From Streptomyces wuyuanensis (GTDB taxonomy: Bacteria; Actinomycetota; Actinomycetes; Streptomycetales; Streptomycetaceae): 64,000 bases of DNA. Below are positions 52,688 through 61,648 of the stretch, one piece after another. A program made the position numbers and the translations under genes. The stretch is taken from contig NZ_FNHI01000015.1 in NCBI RefSeq assembly GCF_900103455.1, positions 155,970 to 219,969 of the forward strand, written 5' to 3'. The notes under the pieces are model-generated. The model was not told where the DNA came from. It worked only from the letters and a program-made list of their open reading frames with translations, and made no database searches. The stretch's first letter is position 1. Each line of letters opens with the position of its first letter.

Positions 52688-52964
52688 CATCCGGCGGCCC
52701 GGCGGCCCGAAGCCACCCGGGGTACGGCGCCCGCCCGCCGTACCCCGCGGGCCTCCCGCGCCCGCCTCGCAGGGCGACGCCCCGGCGGGCGACAACGTCT
52801 ACGAGATCGACGAGACCGTCCCTGCCTCGAACGGATCGCGGCGGCCGTGGGCACCGGTGCGTTCTCGGGAGCCTTCGCACAGGCCCCACGGGCTGCGCAC
52901 TCGATGCCCACGGCCGGTGACGTCCCGGCCCGGTCCGGTCGGAGGGCCGCGACCCGCGAAGCCC

Positions 52965-53639
52965 CTACGCGGCCCCGACCATCTTGGCGAACACCACGAC
53001 GTTGTTGGGGTAGTAGTGGCGGTCCGCGTCGAACTCGCCGCCGCAGGTGACCAGCCGCAGACCCGCGTGATCGAGGTTCTTGTAGACCTCCAGGGTGGGG
53101 AACTCCTTCTTCGGGTACTCCGCGATGCGGTCCACCGCGAACTCGGCCGTCTTCCCGTCCTCGCGCGTCACCTTGATCGTGTCGCCCGCCTTCAGCGTCT
53201 TCAGCTTCTCGAAGACCGCGGCCTTGCCGTTCCAGGTCACATGTCCGGCGATCACCGCCGGCCCCTGGGAGCCCGGGGTGGGGCCCGGTTCGTACCAGCC
53301 CGCGAGATCGGGGTTCTTCGGAGTCGTCATCGTCCCGTCCTTGTTCTGGCCGAGCGTCTCCAGCTCGCTCTGCACTCCGAGGGACGGAATGGAGACGACC
53401 CGCGGCGCGGACCGGGGAAGCGCGGCGCCGCCCTGGCCGGCGTCGTCGCCCGCCGCCGGCTCCTGACCACCGGCCGAACCCTGGGCCGCTCCCTGGCCGC
53501 CCGAGCCCGCCGGCGGTGCCGCCGTGTCCTGGGCGCCGCAGGACGTGAGCAGCAGGGCCGCCGCGAGGGCGATCACGGACACGGCGGCGCGCAGGGCGCC
53601 GGGCCCAGCTCCGGTGCCGGTGCCGGGTGCGCGGTTCAT
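52965..53639 (-). CDS. Class F sortase, lipoprotein-type
   Basis: This 224-residue protein has a hydrophobic N-terminus with a lipobox-like LLTSCGAQ. A Gly/Ala-rich linker and the sortase domain follow: AGHVTW (catalytic histidine), LVTCGG (catalytic cysteine) and DRHYYPNN (arginine). Class F sortases anchor surface proteins or pili in actinomycetes. Its start overlaps the stop of the upstream CHRD-like gene (ATGA), so that protein may be its substrate. Confidence 0.88.
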   Translation of the reverse strand: MNRAPGTGTGAGPGALRAAVSVIALAAALLLTSCGAQDTAAPPAGSGGQGAAQGSAGGQEPAAGDDAGQGGAALPRSAPRVVSIPSLGVQSELETLGQNKDGTMTTPKNPDLAGWYEPGPTPGSQGPAVIAGHVTWNGKAAVFEKLKTLKAGDTIKVTREDGKTAEFAVDRIAEYPKKEFPTLEVYKNLDHAGLRLVTCGGEFDADRHYYPNNVVVFAKMVGAA

Positions 53640-54451
53640 GCGGCACCCTCCGTCCTCGCCGCCGCTGCGGACCCGGACGCCGCCCGGCGGCGGACGACGA
53701 CCAGCGCACCGGCCGCGGTCACCGTGGCCACGACGGCGCCGCCGGCCACCGAACCCGGCGAGAGCCCGGCAGCGCCCGGCCCGCTGCCGGTCTCGATCCC
53801 GCCGACAGGTATGGACCCGACCGCCGCGCCCTTGACCACTCCGCAGTTGGTCGGGGCGGTCGCCTCCTGGGGGAGCTTCGGGTCGAGTTCGCTCTTGCCC
53901 GCGCCCTCGACGTCGTACTTGTCGTTGTCGTTGCGGTCGATGCCGTGCTGCACGATGTGCAGGTCCTTGATGTTGTCGACCACGTCCTGCGAGACCGTGA
54001 TGGTCCGCTTGTACGTGATCTTGCCCTCCTTGTCAGCCACCGGCATCCGGTCGACGGCCAGGCCGCTGCCCGCGTCCGTGTCCCCCTCCGTGGTCAGGGA
54101 GATGTTGATGTCGCCGTAGTCCTTCGTGGCTTCGGTGTTGTTGAGGATCCCGTCGCCGTCGGCGTCGTCGCTGGCGTCCGGGCAGTGGAAGTCGTGCCCG
54201 TCGGTCGATCCGTGCAGGTGCTGAGCCGAGGGCTGCCCTGGGACCATGCCTTCCGACTTGATCCACACGGTCAGTTCCCTGCCGCGAAGGCTCAGCATGG
54301 CCGTCCCGCGAGATCCGGAGTCGTTCAGCTGCTCCAGGTCGATCTGGAACGCCGGGTTCTCCGCGGCGAACGCCGTCGACGCGGCACACGTGGTCAGGAG
54401 GGCAGCGGGAAGTGCGGCGAGCACCGCGAGCCGGCCGGTTCGCTTGGACAT
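53636..54451 (-). CDS. Secreted CHRD-like surface protein
   Basis: This 271-residue protein has a signal peptide (VLAALPAALLTTCAASTAFA). A domain follows with TAMLSLRGRELTVWIKSEGMVPGQPSAQHLHG, the chordin-like (CHRD) pattern. It also has a DADGDGILNNTEA calcium-type loop. It ends with a hydrophobic segment and RRRAASG, like a membrane anchor, and no LPxTG is seen. It is coupled to the sortase gene. The start at 54451 is at the head of the signal peptide. Confidence 0.75.
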   Translation of the reverse strand: MSKRTGRLAVLAALPAALLTTCAASTAFAAENPAFQIDLEQLNDSGSRGTAMLSLRGRELTVWIKSEGMVPGQPSAQHLHGSTDGHDFHCPDASDDADGDGILNNTEATKDYGDINISLTTEGDTDAGSGLAVDRMPVADKEGKITYKRTITVSQDVVDNIKDLHIVQHGIDRNDNDKYDVEGAGKSELDPKLPQEATAPTNCGVVKGAAVGSIPVGGIETGSGPGAAGLSPGSVAGGAVVATVTAAGALVVVRRRAASGSAAAARTEGAA

Positions 54452-54832
54452 CACGTTCGTTCCTGTTCCGCAGCCCCCGGACGGGAAAGCCGCATGTCGT
54501 ACGGATTCCTGGTCATGCCCGAGCGATCCGCGGACCGCCGTCCCGAGCATCTGCCTCCCCCTGCCTGCAGCGCAGCGGTGAGGAAGGGACGCGCCGTCGG
54601 CGGGTACGCCGTCGACAACCGCTCCCACGACGGCCGGTACCCGACATCGGAGTCGTCCGGCCGGGCGGAACCAGGCATGGGTCGCCCTTCCTCGTTGCAG
54701 CTGAAACGCAGTTACCTATGAAACGGAGGAGGAACCGGGGGTGTTCAAAGCCGGCGGCACGATCTCCGCGCTCCCCGCACACCACAACGGAAGCCAGGGC
54801 CGTAGCGGCCGGTGTCATCGCCAGTGGCACGC
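54452..54832. other. Intergenic region
   Basis: About 380 bases upstream of the CHRD-like gene without a conserved frame. Several frames cross it in both directions, but none has a ribosome binding site plus conserved sequence. It holds the promoter of the CHRD/sortase operon. Confidence 0.45.
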
Positions 54833-55003
54833 CTACCGGCTGAGCATCTCCACCACGTCCAGGAACAGCGACACACCGAGGACGGCGACGACGCCGATCC
54901 CGATCACCAGGAGGACGACGACCAGGGCGATCGCCGTCGTGATCCGCGTGCGTCGCACGGCCGACCTGTAGTCGGTGTCGTCATCCCAGTTCTGATCAAG
55001 CAC
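54833..55003 (-). CDS. Small single-helix membrane protein
   Basis: A 56-residue frame starts with GTG at 55003 (LDQNWDDDTDYRSAVRR). It has GAGGGGG five bases before it. It contains one membrane helix (ITTAIALVVVLLVIGIGVVAV and LGVSLFLDVV). It is too short for most automated calls. The function is unknown. The acidic N-terminus and basic flank suggest an N-in orientation. Confidence 0.55.
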   Translation of the reverse strand: MLDQNWDDDTDYRSAVRRTRITTAIALVVVLLVIGIGVVAVLGVSLFLDVVEMLSR

Positions 55004-55391
55004 GGTGACCCCCTCGGCAGGCACCGTACAGCGACGCCCCACTGCGACCGGGGGGCCGTTGATGCCGGCCCTGGATGTCGGTGTCTCAAGTGCGCGATCT
55101 GCTACGAGGGTTCCAGCTCTGAAGGGAATGGTTGCATCCCCGGCCTGTCTGGGGGGCGGCCCGGAGAGTCGTCCGGGACCCAACCGACGGTCGGGCTTCG
55201 ACGATGGCCGGCGGATGACCTGCCAGAGCCGACCGCGCACCCTCCTCTCTCTCGTGGGCATCACCTGCTCCGTGGGCTCTGGCCGGATCGGAGGCGACGC
55301 TCGTACCGGCCGCTGCGAGGCTGTCGGCAGCACCACGCCATCTGGCGTGCCCCACCCCTGGGGCGCAGACCTTTGCGCCTGGCGCCGTCGT
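55004..55391. other. Intergenic region, no gene recognised
   Basis: About 390 bases between two leftward genes. It contains the promoter and ribosome binding site of the small membrane protein at its left end. No conserved frame or structured RNA was recognised. Confidence 0.45.
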
Positions 55392-57302
55392 TCAGTCGGC
55401 GATGTCGACCCCGTATCCGCGTACCAGGACATCGAGGCCGTGATCGTAGCCCTGGCCGACGGCGCGTAGGCGCCAGACCGGACCCCTGCGGTAGATCTCG
55501 GCGAGCAGCATGGTGCGCTCGGTCGTGGCGGCATCCAGGGTGGCCCTGGCAAGCGGGGCCCCGCTGCTGCCGGCAGCCACGCCGATCTGGATCGCTCCGA
55601 CCGTCCCGAACGTGGTGGCGCCGTCGATGGCGGCGGCGATGACGACCTTCCGCGTCGCGGGCGGCAGGGAAGCCAGGTCGAGGGCGATGGTTTGCTCGGC
55701 CGGGCCGCCGGTCAGCAGCCGTACAGTGCCGGCCGGGCTCTCCGGAGCTCCGTAGAAGACGAAGTCCCCGTCGTAGGCGACCTGTTCGTCCTCGTCGAGG
55801 AGGAAGGCGACGACGTCGATCTCGTAGCCCGACTGCGGGGCCCAGCCGGCGGTGACGTACCACTCGGGTGCTGGACTGCCGTGCGGCATGGGCAGGTCGA
55901 TGACCCCGCCCCGCGGCATTACGTACGGCTGCTGAAGCCGGAGAGCCGTCTCGACCGGAGAGGCGGCGGTCGGAGCTGTGAGCCATTGAACGTCGTGCAC
56001 GGGGAGTCCGAGGGCGGTGATGCGGCTCATCCGCCGGTCTCCCTCCCCTCCCGGCAGGAGCACGACGTCGGTGACACTGGCGGACAGGTTGATCGCCGCG
56101 GACCCGCCCAGTCCGACGATCTGGGTACGAGTCGCCGCCGCATCGGCGTGGGTACCACCGAGCACCAGCACGCGGCGTCCCGCCAGGGGCTTGTCCAAGA
56201 TGCCGACGGAGGAACTCGGTTGGCGCGGAGCCGGTACTGGCACGACGGGGGCGGCCGTAGGGGGGGCCGATGCTTGCGGAACGGGTGCGGCAGAGGTTGC
56301 GGTCGGCACCGGCTCCACGGGGCCGACGACTGGTTCTGCTTCCGGCTCAGCCACCGGGACGACAGCGACGGCCGTCGCCTCGTGCACTGTGCCCGGCCGT
56401 ACGTCGGCCAACAGCCGTAGGAAGGTGTGCTCGTCGACGACGGGCACACCTTCGGCGAGCGCACGCCGGGCCTTCGCTGAAGCGGACCCCGGTTCATTCG
56501 TGACCAGCAGGCTGGTGTGCCGGCTTACGGAGGTCATCATGTTCAGCCCGGTGGCAACTGCCCGGCCGACCAGCTCCGCTCGGGCGTGGGCGGTCTCACC
56601 GGTGATCGCGACCTTCATTCCCTGCTGGAGAGGTCCGCCGGGAACCAGCCGTCCGGGATTGCGGTACGCGCAGGGAGTCTTCGGCGGATTCGGCGTGAAC
56701 TGGGACTCCGCCCGGGGCGGGCAGGTGACCAGCGGTAGGGGCAGATCCAGCCGCGCTGCCTCGCGCAGTGATGCCCGCAGGATCCCGGCCAGCACACGGG
56801 TGTCGTCCAGTGCATCGTGAGCACGCTGCTGGGGGACGCCGTAATGAGCGGCGAGGGTACCGAGCTTCATGTCGTCGGTCGGCGGATCCACCTGGCGATT
56901 CAGGGCCAGCGTGCAAAGCCGCTGCGACACAGGCAGCCACATACGCGCACGGGCGAACTCGTGGGCCAGGAAGTCGTAGTCGAACTGGGCGTGGTGGGCG
57001 ACCAGAACACGGTCCTGGAGCATTGCTCCGATCCGCCCTGCGACCTGGTCGAATGTCGGCGCCCCGTGCAGTCGCTCGACGGTCAGCCCGTGCACCTCCA
57101 CCGGCCCCGGATCGCACCCCGGATTGAGCAGCGTCGAGAACTCCCCGGTCTGCTCGCCGTCCGGGCCGATCGTGATCACTGCCACGGACAGTACGCGGTC
57201 TCGCCGCGCCATGAGCCCCGACGTCTCCACATCGACTAGGGCCCAGTCGTAGGCGTAGTCGCCCAAGGAGGGCACGTTCAATGAGGTGGAGGCGAGACTC
57301 AT
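55392..57302 (-). CDS. DEDDh exonuclease - BRCT - TerD fusion protein
   Basis: This 636-residue protein has an N-terminal DnaQ-type 3'-5' exonuclease, residues about 15-180. The acidic motifs are WALVDVETSG, VAHHAQFDYDFL and RAHDALDDTRVL. A BRCT-type domain (GMKVAITGETAHARAELVG, near 230-300) follows. A Pro/Ala/Val linker leads to a second BRCT-like domain (AGRRVLVLGGTHADAAAT). The C-terminal TerD domain has EIDVVAFLLDEDEQVAYDGDFVFYG and IDGATTFGTVGAI. TerD binds calcium and belongs to tellurite/phage-resistance systems. It is a single gene, with no other ter genes near. Confidence 0.9.
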   Translation of the reverse strand: MSLASTSLNVPSLGDYAYDWALVDVETSGLMARRDRVLSVAVITIGPDGEQTGEFSTLLNPGCDPGPVEVHGLTVERLHGAPTFDQVAGRIGAMLQDRVLVAHHAQFDYDFLAHEFARARMWLPVSQRLCTLALNRQVDPPTDDMKLGTLAAHYGVPQQRAHDALDDTRVLAGILRASLREAARLDLPLPLVTCPPRAESQFTPNPPKTPCAYRNPGRLVPGGPLQQGMKVAITGETAHARAELVGRAVATGLNMMTSVSRHTSLLVTNEPGSASAKARRALAEGVPVVDEHTFLRLLADVRPGTVHEATAVAVVPVAEPEAEPVVGPVEPVPTATSAAPVPQASAPPTAAPVVPVPAPRQPSSSVGILDKPLAGRRVLVLGGTHADAAATRTQIVGLGGSAAINLSASVTDVVLLPGGEGDRRMSRITALGLPVHDVQWLTAPTAASPVETALRLQQPYVMPRGGVIDLPMPHGSPAPEWYVTAGWAPQSGYEIDVVAFLLDEDEQVAYDGDFVFYGAPESPAGTVRLLTGGPAEQTIALDLASLPPATRKVVIAAAIDGATTFGTVGAIQIGVAAGSSGAPLARATLDAATTERTMLLAEIYRRGPVWRLRAVGQGYDHGLDVLVRGYGVDIAD

Positions 57303-57385
57303 GGTGGCAAGGATGATGGGATTTGCAGCTTTCCTTCAACCTGTATGACGATTTCTCCTTATCCGGACGGTAGTGGCGGTGGTCG

Positions 57386-58036
57386 TTGGAGAAGGCGTCG
57401 ATCGTCCTGGGAGTTGCAGGCGTCCGTCAGCAGACTCGGCGCCGTAGGGGCTCGTTGCAGGGCGAGGACCCCAAGGGCCGCCGCAGCCGCGTGGTTCCGT
57501 GCGCCAAGTGGAGGAGTAGCGGCACGTCTACCGGGGTCACGGGACCAACGCCGACAGCAACCTGCCGGTCGCCATTGCCACCGAACTGTGCACCATCAGC
57601 CACCTCGCCGCCCGCTGGCCACGCCGCCGAGCCGGACGGCCACGGACTCGGACGCTCGCGCGGTGGCCTGAGCACCAAGCTGCACCTGGCCGACGTGACC
57701 GAACACCTGGCGCGCTACGCGGGGGCCGGCAGCGACGGTCACGTCTTCCTCGGGCCCCAGGGTGGCCGACTCCGGCGCAGCAACTTCCGCGACGACTGGA
57801 TCAAGGCGCGCACAAGGGCACGGCTCTCCGGTGATGTGCACTTCCACGATCTTCGGCACACGGGCAACACCCTGGCGGCGGCGGGTGCCAGTACCCGTGA
57901 GTTGATGACGCGCATGGGTCACAGCACCGCGCGGGCTGCGCTGATCTATCAGCACATGACCGCCGACCGGGACCGTGCCATTGCGGATCGGCTGGGAGCC
58001 ATGATCCGTGAGAGACCGGGTGGCGCGGGGGCGTAG
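57386..58036 (+). pseudogene. Tyrosine integrase C-terminus, scrambled N-terminus
   Basis: From about 57693 the frame encodes the C-terminal part of a tyrosine recombinase. It holds HVFLGPQGGRLRRSNF, then HDLRHTGNTLAAAGAS and MGHSTARAALIYQH with the catalytic R, H and Y region. The N-terminal half is not integrase but broken pieces, including a transposase-like stretch. The gene stops 80 bases before a tRNA fragment, the usual spot for an integrase next to its att site. It is a remnant of an integrative element. Confidence 0.8.
57635..57692 (+). mobile_element. IS5-type transposase fragment
   Basis: About 20 codons read DGHGLGRSRGGLSTKLHLA, the conserved SRGG-(L/W)-(S/T)-T-K motif of IS5-family transposases. 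It sits exactly where the integrase N-terminal half is lost. This points to an insertion-deletion event. Confidence 0.65.
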
Positions 58037-58069
58037 TGGCACGTCCGTGGCACGGCCGCGATCATGCGA

Positions 58070-58110
58070 AAGGGCCAGTTCGAGGAGATCGCTCCTCTGA
58101 ACTGGCCCTT
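58070..58110. terminator. Integrase terminator hairpin
   Basis: A long stem of about 18 bp (58070-58087 with 58092-58110, one bulged base) closes a 4-base loop. It lies between the integrase stop and the tRNA fragment. Confidence 0.85.
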
Positions 58111-58117
58111 CGTGTTG

Positions 58118-58159
58118 TGCCCCCGGCAGGATTCGAACCTGCGACACCCGCTTTAGGAG
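58118..58159 (-). other. Attachment site: 3' half of a tRNA-Arg(CCU)-like gene
   Basis: On the minus strand, 42 bases form the anticodon loop CTCCTAA, the 3' anticodon stem, the variable loop and the full T-arm GCAGG-TTCGAAT-CCTGC. The 3' acceptor strand CGGGGGC plus A completes it. The 5' half (D-arm and acceptor strand) is not present to the right, so it is no complete tRNA. This is what one end of an element integrated in a tRNA gene looks like. The isoacceptor assignment is from memory of actinomycete tRNAs. Confidence 0.75.
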
Positions 58160-59105
58160 CATGATCATGAGGTTACTCGTCTTGCCTGATCTGGCTTGAT
58201 GATTCGCCGTTTTCGCAGGTCAGCGACCTGATGAGCGAAGGCGGGGGAGTGATCTTTCGCGATCCTTCTCGGGCCTTCTTTGTCTTGCTGTTCCCATCAG
58301 GTTCCCAGCCGAGGGTATGGAGACGGTCTTTCGAGAGTCGGCAGGAGTGTCTACGCAGCTCTGTCGCCCAGCCCGGTTCCGTTGAGCACCGCTGATGCTT
58401 TGGGAGGGGCGACAGGCTTGCTCCCTTGGCCCGGGAGTTGAGCCAGTGGCCGTTTCTGCAGGTCAGCCGCCTGATGGCAGGCTAGCTCGTCTTTGCTCTG
58501 ATCGGAACCGGAACTGCTCCGCCTGGAGCGGCTGCAGGTTCCTCCGGTTGCCGTACGGCGGCGACTTCTGCGGCCAGGCGCTGCTGACATGATGTCTCCA
58601 GGATCGCGCGTCGGGACCCTGTACGGGTCGAGGGGCCCGACCATGCCGGTTGCCGCGGCTGGCTGGAGAGTGCTGCCCCTGGCCTGCTGGGGGCAGGCGG
58701 CAATCGTCGCCTTGTGGTGGACTGCGGGTCGGCCCGTTCGGGGCCCTCTGGTTGTGAGGGGGCGGGCGTCTGTGATGCGGGCGATCCGTGGGGCCAGGCC
58801 GGTCAACCCGGGCCGGTGTCGCCGCGCGGTGCGGGCTGCACGGAAAGGGTGGCCGGCTGTGCACAGGCACTCGGGCCGGTGGTGGCCAGGCGGTACATTC
58901 GCCCGGCGTCGACGCGGTCGCCCGGCACGTTGAACGCGGCCCGCCGCCTGCCGCCGAGACTGCTGGGGCGCACTGGTCCGGGCAGGGCCTCAACGGATAG
59001 GGTGTAAAGAACGCGTCAGGAGATGCGGAGTGTGCTGGCGGGAAGTCTGGTCGGCGTCGAAGGGGCCCGTGTGCCCACACGTCGATGCCCCGGAGGTGTC
59101 TCCGG
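58160..59105. other. Region without recognisable genes, right of the att scar
   Basis: About 950 bases lie between the att fragment and nhaA. Frames on either strand have no conserved match and look like eroded coding DNA. I see no complete IS element. GGAGGTG before 59106 is the ribosome binding site of nhaA. Confidence 0.45.
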
Positions 59106-60434
59106 ATGTGTGCCGCACCGCGTGAGCGTTCCGTCTTTCTCGGCCTGCTGCCGTGGCCAGAGCGGGTGCAGGTGGCCCGGGCGCTGCGTACGGAGACCGT
59201 CGGCGGTCTGGTGCTGCTGGCAGCAGCCGTCGTGGCACTGGTGTGGGCGAACACCCCGTGGAGCGGAGCGTACGAGCAGATCCGCGACTTCCACTTCGGG
59301 ATCCCCGCGCTCGGTCTGGACCTGTCGGTGGAGCACTGGACCGCGGACGGGCTGCTGGCCGTCTTCTTCCTCGTCGCAGGCATCGAGCTGAAACGCGAAC
59401 TGGTGGTCGGCGAACTGCGCACCCCGGCCGCAGCAGCCCTACCCGTGGTAGCCGCCGCGTGCGGCATGGCCGTACCGGCCGCCCTCTACCTGGCCACCAC
59501 CGGCTTGGGCGGAGGCAGCGGGGCGGGGTGGGCGGTGCCGATGGCCACCGACATCGCCTTCGCGCTTGCCGTCCTCGCGGTGCTCTCCACCCACCTGCCC
59601 TCCGCCCTGCGGGCGTTCCTGCTGACCCTGGCCGTCGTCGACGATCTGGGCGCGATCCTGGTCATCGCGATCTTCTTCACTGCCGACCTGAACCTGCTCG
59701 CGCTTGCTGGGGCGCTGGTCGGGCTGGTCGTCTTCTATCTGTTGCAGCGGTACCGCGTGCGGGGCTGGTGGTGGTACGTGTCGCTCGGCGTCGTGATCTG
59801 GGCGTTGATGTACAACGGCGGCGTGCATGCCACGGTGGCGGGCGTGGCGATGGGTCTGATCCTGCGCGTCAGCCGCGACGGGGACGAGGAGGCGTCGCCG
59901 GGGGAGCGGGCCGAGCATCTGCTGCGGCCGGTCTCGGCCGGTGTGGCGGTGCCGTTGTTCGCCCTGTTCGCCGCTGGGGTGAGCGTGTCGCCTCCGGTGC
60001 TGGGCGAGGTGTTCACTCGTCCGGAGCCCCTGGGCGTGGTGCTCGGTCTGGTTGTGGGCAAGACGGTGGGGATCTTCGCGGGCACTTATCTGGCGGCGCG
60101 GTTTACCCGGGCACGGCTGAACCCGGATCTGGGATGGGCGGATGTGCTTGCCCTCGCAGTACTGGCCGGCATCGGTTTCACCGTCGCTCTGCTGATCGGT
60201 GAGCTTGCCTTCCCCGATCCGGCGGACGCCGAGCACATCAAGGCCGCCGTCCTGCTCGGCTCGCTCCTCGCCGCCGCGGTGGCCGCGCTGCTGGTCAAGC
60301 GGCGCAACACGATCTACCGCCGCCTGTGGGAGGAGGAGATGCGGGACGAGGACGCCGACGGCATCCCCGACATCTACCACCGGACCACCACCGGGCACAG
60401 CCGTGCCGGGGCGGGGACTGAAGGAGGCCCGTGA
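59106..60434 (+). CDS. nhaA: Na+/H+ antiporter NhaA
   Basis: This 442-residue NhaA-family antiporter exchanges sodium for protons at the membrane. It has the family motifs FFLVAGIELKRELVVGEL, PMATDIAFALAVLAVL and AVVDDLGAILVIAIFF with the paired aspartates that bind the ion. About 12 helices are predicted. An acidic C-terminal tail ends the protein. The start at 59106 follows GGAGGTG; the ATG at 59085 lacks a site. It overlaps a decayed CBS gene (TGATG). Confidence 0.95.
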   Translation: MCAAPRERSVFLGLLPWPERVQVARALRTETVGGLVLLAAAVVALVWANTPWSGAYEQIRDFHFGIPALGLDLSVEHWTADGLLAVFFLVAGIELKRELVVGELRTPAAAALPVVAAACGMAVPAALYLATTGLGGGSGAGWAVPMATDIAFALAVLAVLSTHLPSALRAFLLTLAVVDDLGAILVIAIFFTADLNLLALAGALVGLVVFYLLQRYRVRGWWWYVSLGVVIWALMYNGGVHATVAGVAMGLILRVSRDGDEEASPGERAEHLLRPVSAGVAVPLFALFAAGVSVSPPVLGEVFTRPEPLGVVLGLVVGKTVGIFAGTYLAARFTRARLNPDLGWADVLALAVLAGIGFTVALLIGELAFPDPADAEHIKAAVLLGSLLAAAVAALLVKRRNTIYRRLWEEEMRDEDADGIPDIYHRTTTGHSRAGAGTEGGP

Positions 60435-61043
60435 TGCGTGCATGTGATCTTGCCGAGCCCCACCCCTTCGTGACCACGGACGACGAGCCGATGGATGCGG
60501 CCCGGATGCTGGCCGAGCACGCTGCCCGCCTTGTTGGTCCTCGATGCCGATGACCAGCCGTATGCCATCGTGCCGGGCTCTCAGCTGATCCGGCAGCTTC
60601 TGTCCGCCACGTCACCGACTCGGCACTTGCCGACGTCGTAGCCGAGCAGCACGACGGCGAGCTCGCCCGGGTGGCTTACCGGGCTCGCTGTGGCCGAGTG
60701 GGCTGCGCGGCGCCTGTATCCGCCTCCGGTCGTCGGGCCGGATGCGCGGTCGATGGAGGCAGTGTTTTTCACGGCTTGGACCCACAGTCCTCTGGTCGCC
60801 GTGATCGAACGCGACGGCGCAGCGGTGACGCTGGTCGGCACGGTTACCTCCGCCCGCCTCATGCGGCACTTCCTCCCGTCGGCCGCAGGTAGGCCGGACC
60901 CGGCGGCAGACGGACGTCTCCGTGCAGGCGGCGGTGCACCGGACGGCTATGGGGACGACAAGCAGGCGGCCAGGCTGGCGGAAGGCGCCGAGCAACACCG
61001 GCAATGCGGGTCGGACCTCCTTGTCGCCGTCCAGGCGTCCTGA
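60434..61043 (+). pseudogene. CBS-domain protein, three frameshifts
   Basis: The start is intact (RACDLAEPHPFVTTDDEPMDAARMLAEH). Then the frame shifts near 60521 to LPALLVLDADDQPYAIVPGSQLIRQLL. It shifts near 60605 to VTDSALADVVAEQHDGELAR, and near 60671 to VAEWAARRLYPPPVVGP and HSPLVAVIERDGAAVTLVGTV. Together these make a complete two-CBS protein of the type usually found after nhaA. CBS pairs bind adenosine nucleotides and may gate the antiporter. Three shifts make sequencing error unlikely. Confidence 0.8.
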
Positions 61044-61181
61044 TCGCGGACCGGGCGGTTCCGGCAGCTTGCTCGCCTCGTCCGACGCGATGCGCTGCCA
61101 TGAACCGGGCCGGACATGTCCGCATCTGTCCGAATATCGGGGGTAGGTTGGTAGACAGGTCCCCTGAGGGAGGCTGAGTCG

Positions 61182-61619
61182 ATGGCGTGGTTCGTGTGGC
61201 TGCTCGCCGCCGCGGCGCTTGGTGTCGCGGAGTTTTTCACCCTGACGCTGGTCTTCGGGTTGCTGGCGGGCGCTGCATTGGTTGCCGCCGTAGTCGCTGG
61301 TGTGGGCATCGGCCTTCTCGGCCAGCTCGTGGCGCTCGCAGTGGCAGCGGCAGCAGGCCTCGTCCTCGTCCGTCCGATCGCGCTGCGGCATATGGCGCAG
61401 TCACCCCTCACACACGAGGGCAGCGACGCGCTGATCGGCAAGCGGGCCGAGGTCATGCAGGAGGTCACCGCGACCCACGGCCTGATCAAAATCTCCGGCG
61501 AGGAATGGTCCGCCCGTGCCCTCGACGAAAGCCAGGTGATCCCGGTGGGAGCACTGGTGGATGTCATGGAGATCGAAGGCGCTACAGCCGTCGTCTACCC
61601 CCGCGAACTGCTTCCGTGA
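61182..61619 (+). CDS. NfeD-family membrane protein
   Basis: This 145-residue protein has three membrane helices (WFVWLLAAAALGVAEFFTL, VFGLLAGAALVAAVVAG, GQLVALAVAAAAGLVLV). A C-terminal OB-fold domain follows (LIGKRAEVMQEV...GLIKISGEEWSARAL). It is the short NfeD type that partners SPFH proteins. It lies 29 bases before the slipin gene and is almost certainly in one operon with it. Confidence 0.9.
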   Translation: MAWFVWLLAAAALGVAEFFTLTLVFGLLAGAALVAAVVAGVGIGLLGQLVALAVAAAAGLVLVRPIALRHMAQSPLTHEGSDALIGKRAEVMQEVTATHGLIKISGEEWSARALDESQVIPVGALVDVMEIEGATAVVYPRELLP

Positions 61620-61648
61620 ACGGCTGAACACGTCCCGACGGAGGAATT

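Noticed and set aside
58110..58200. Complete tRNA gene
   Set aside because: Only the anticodon loop to 3' end is present on the minus strand; the sequence to the right cannot form the D-arm or the 5' acceptor strand.
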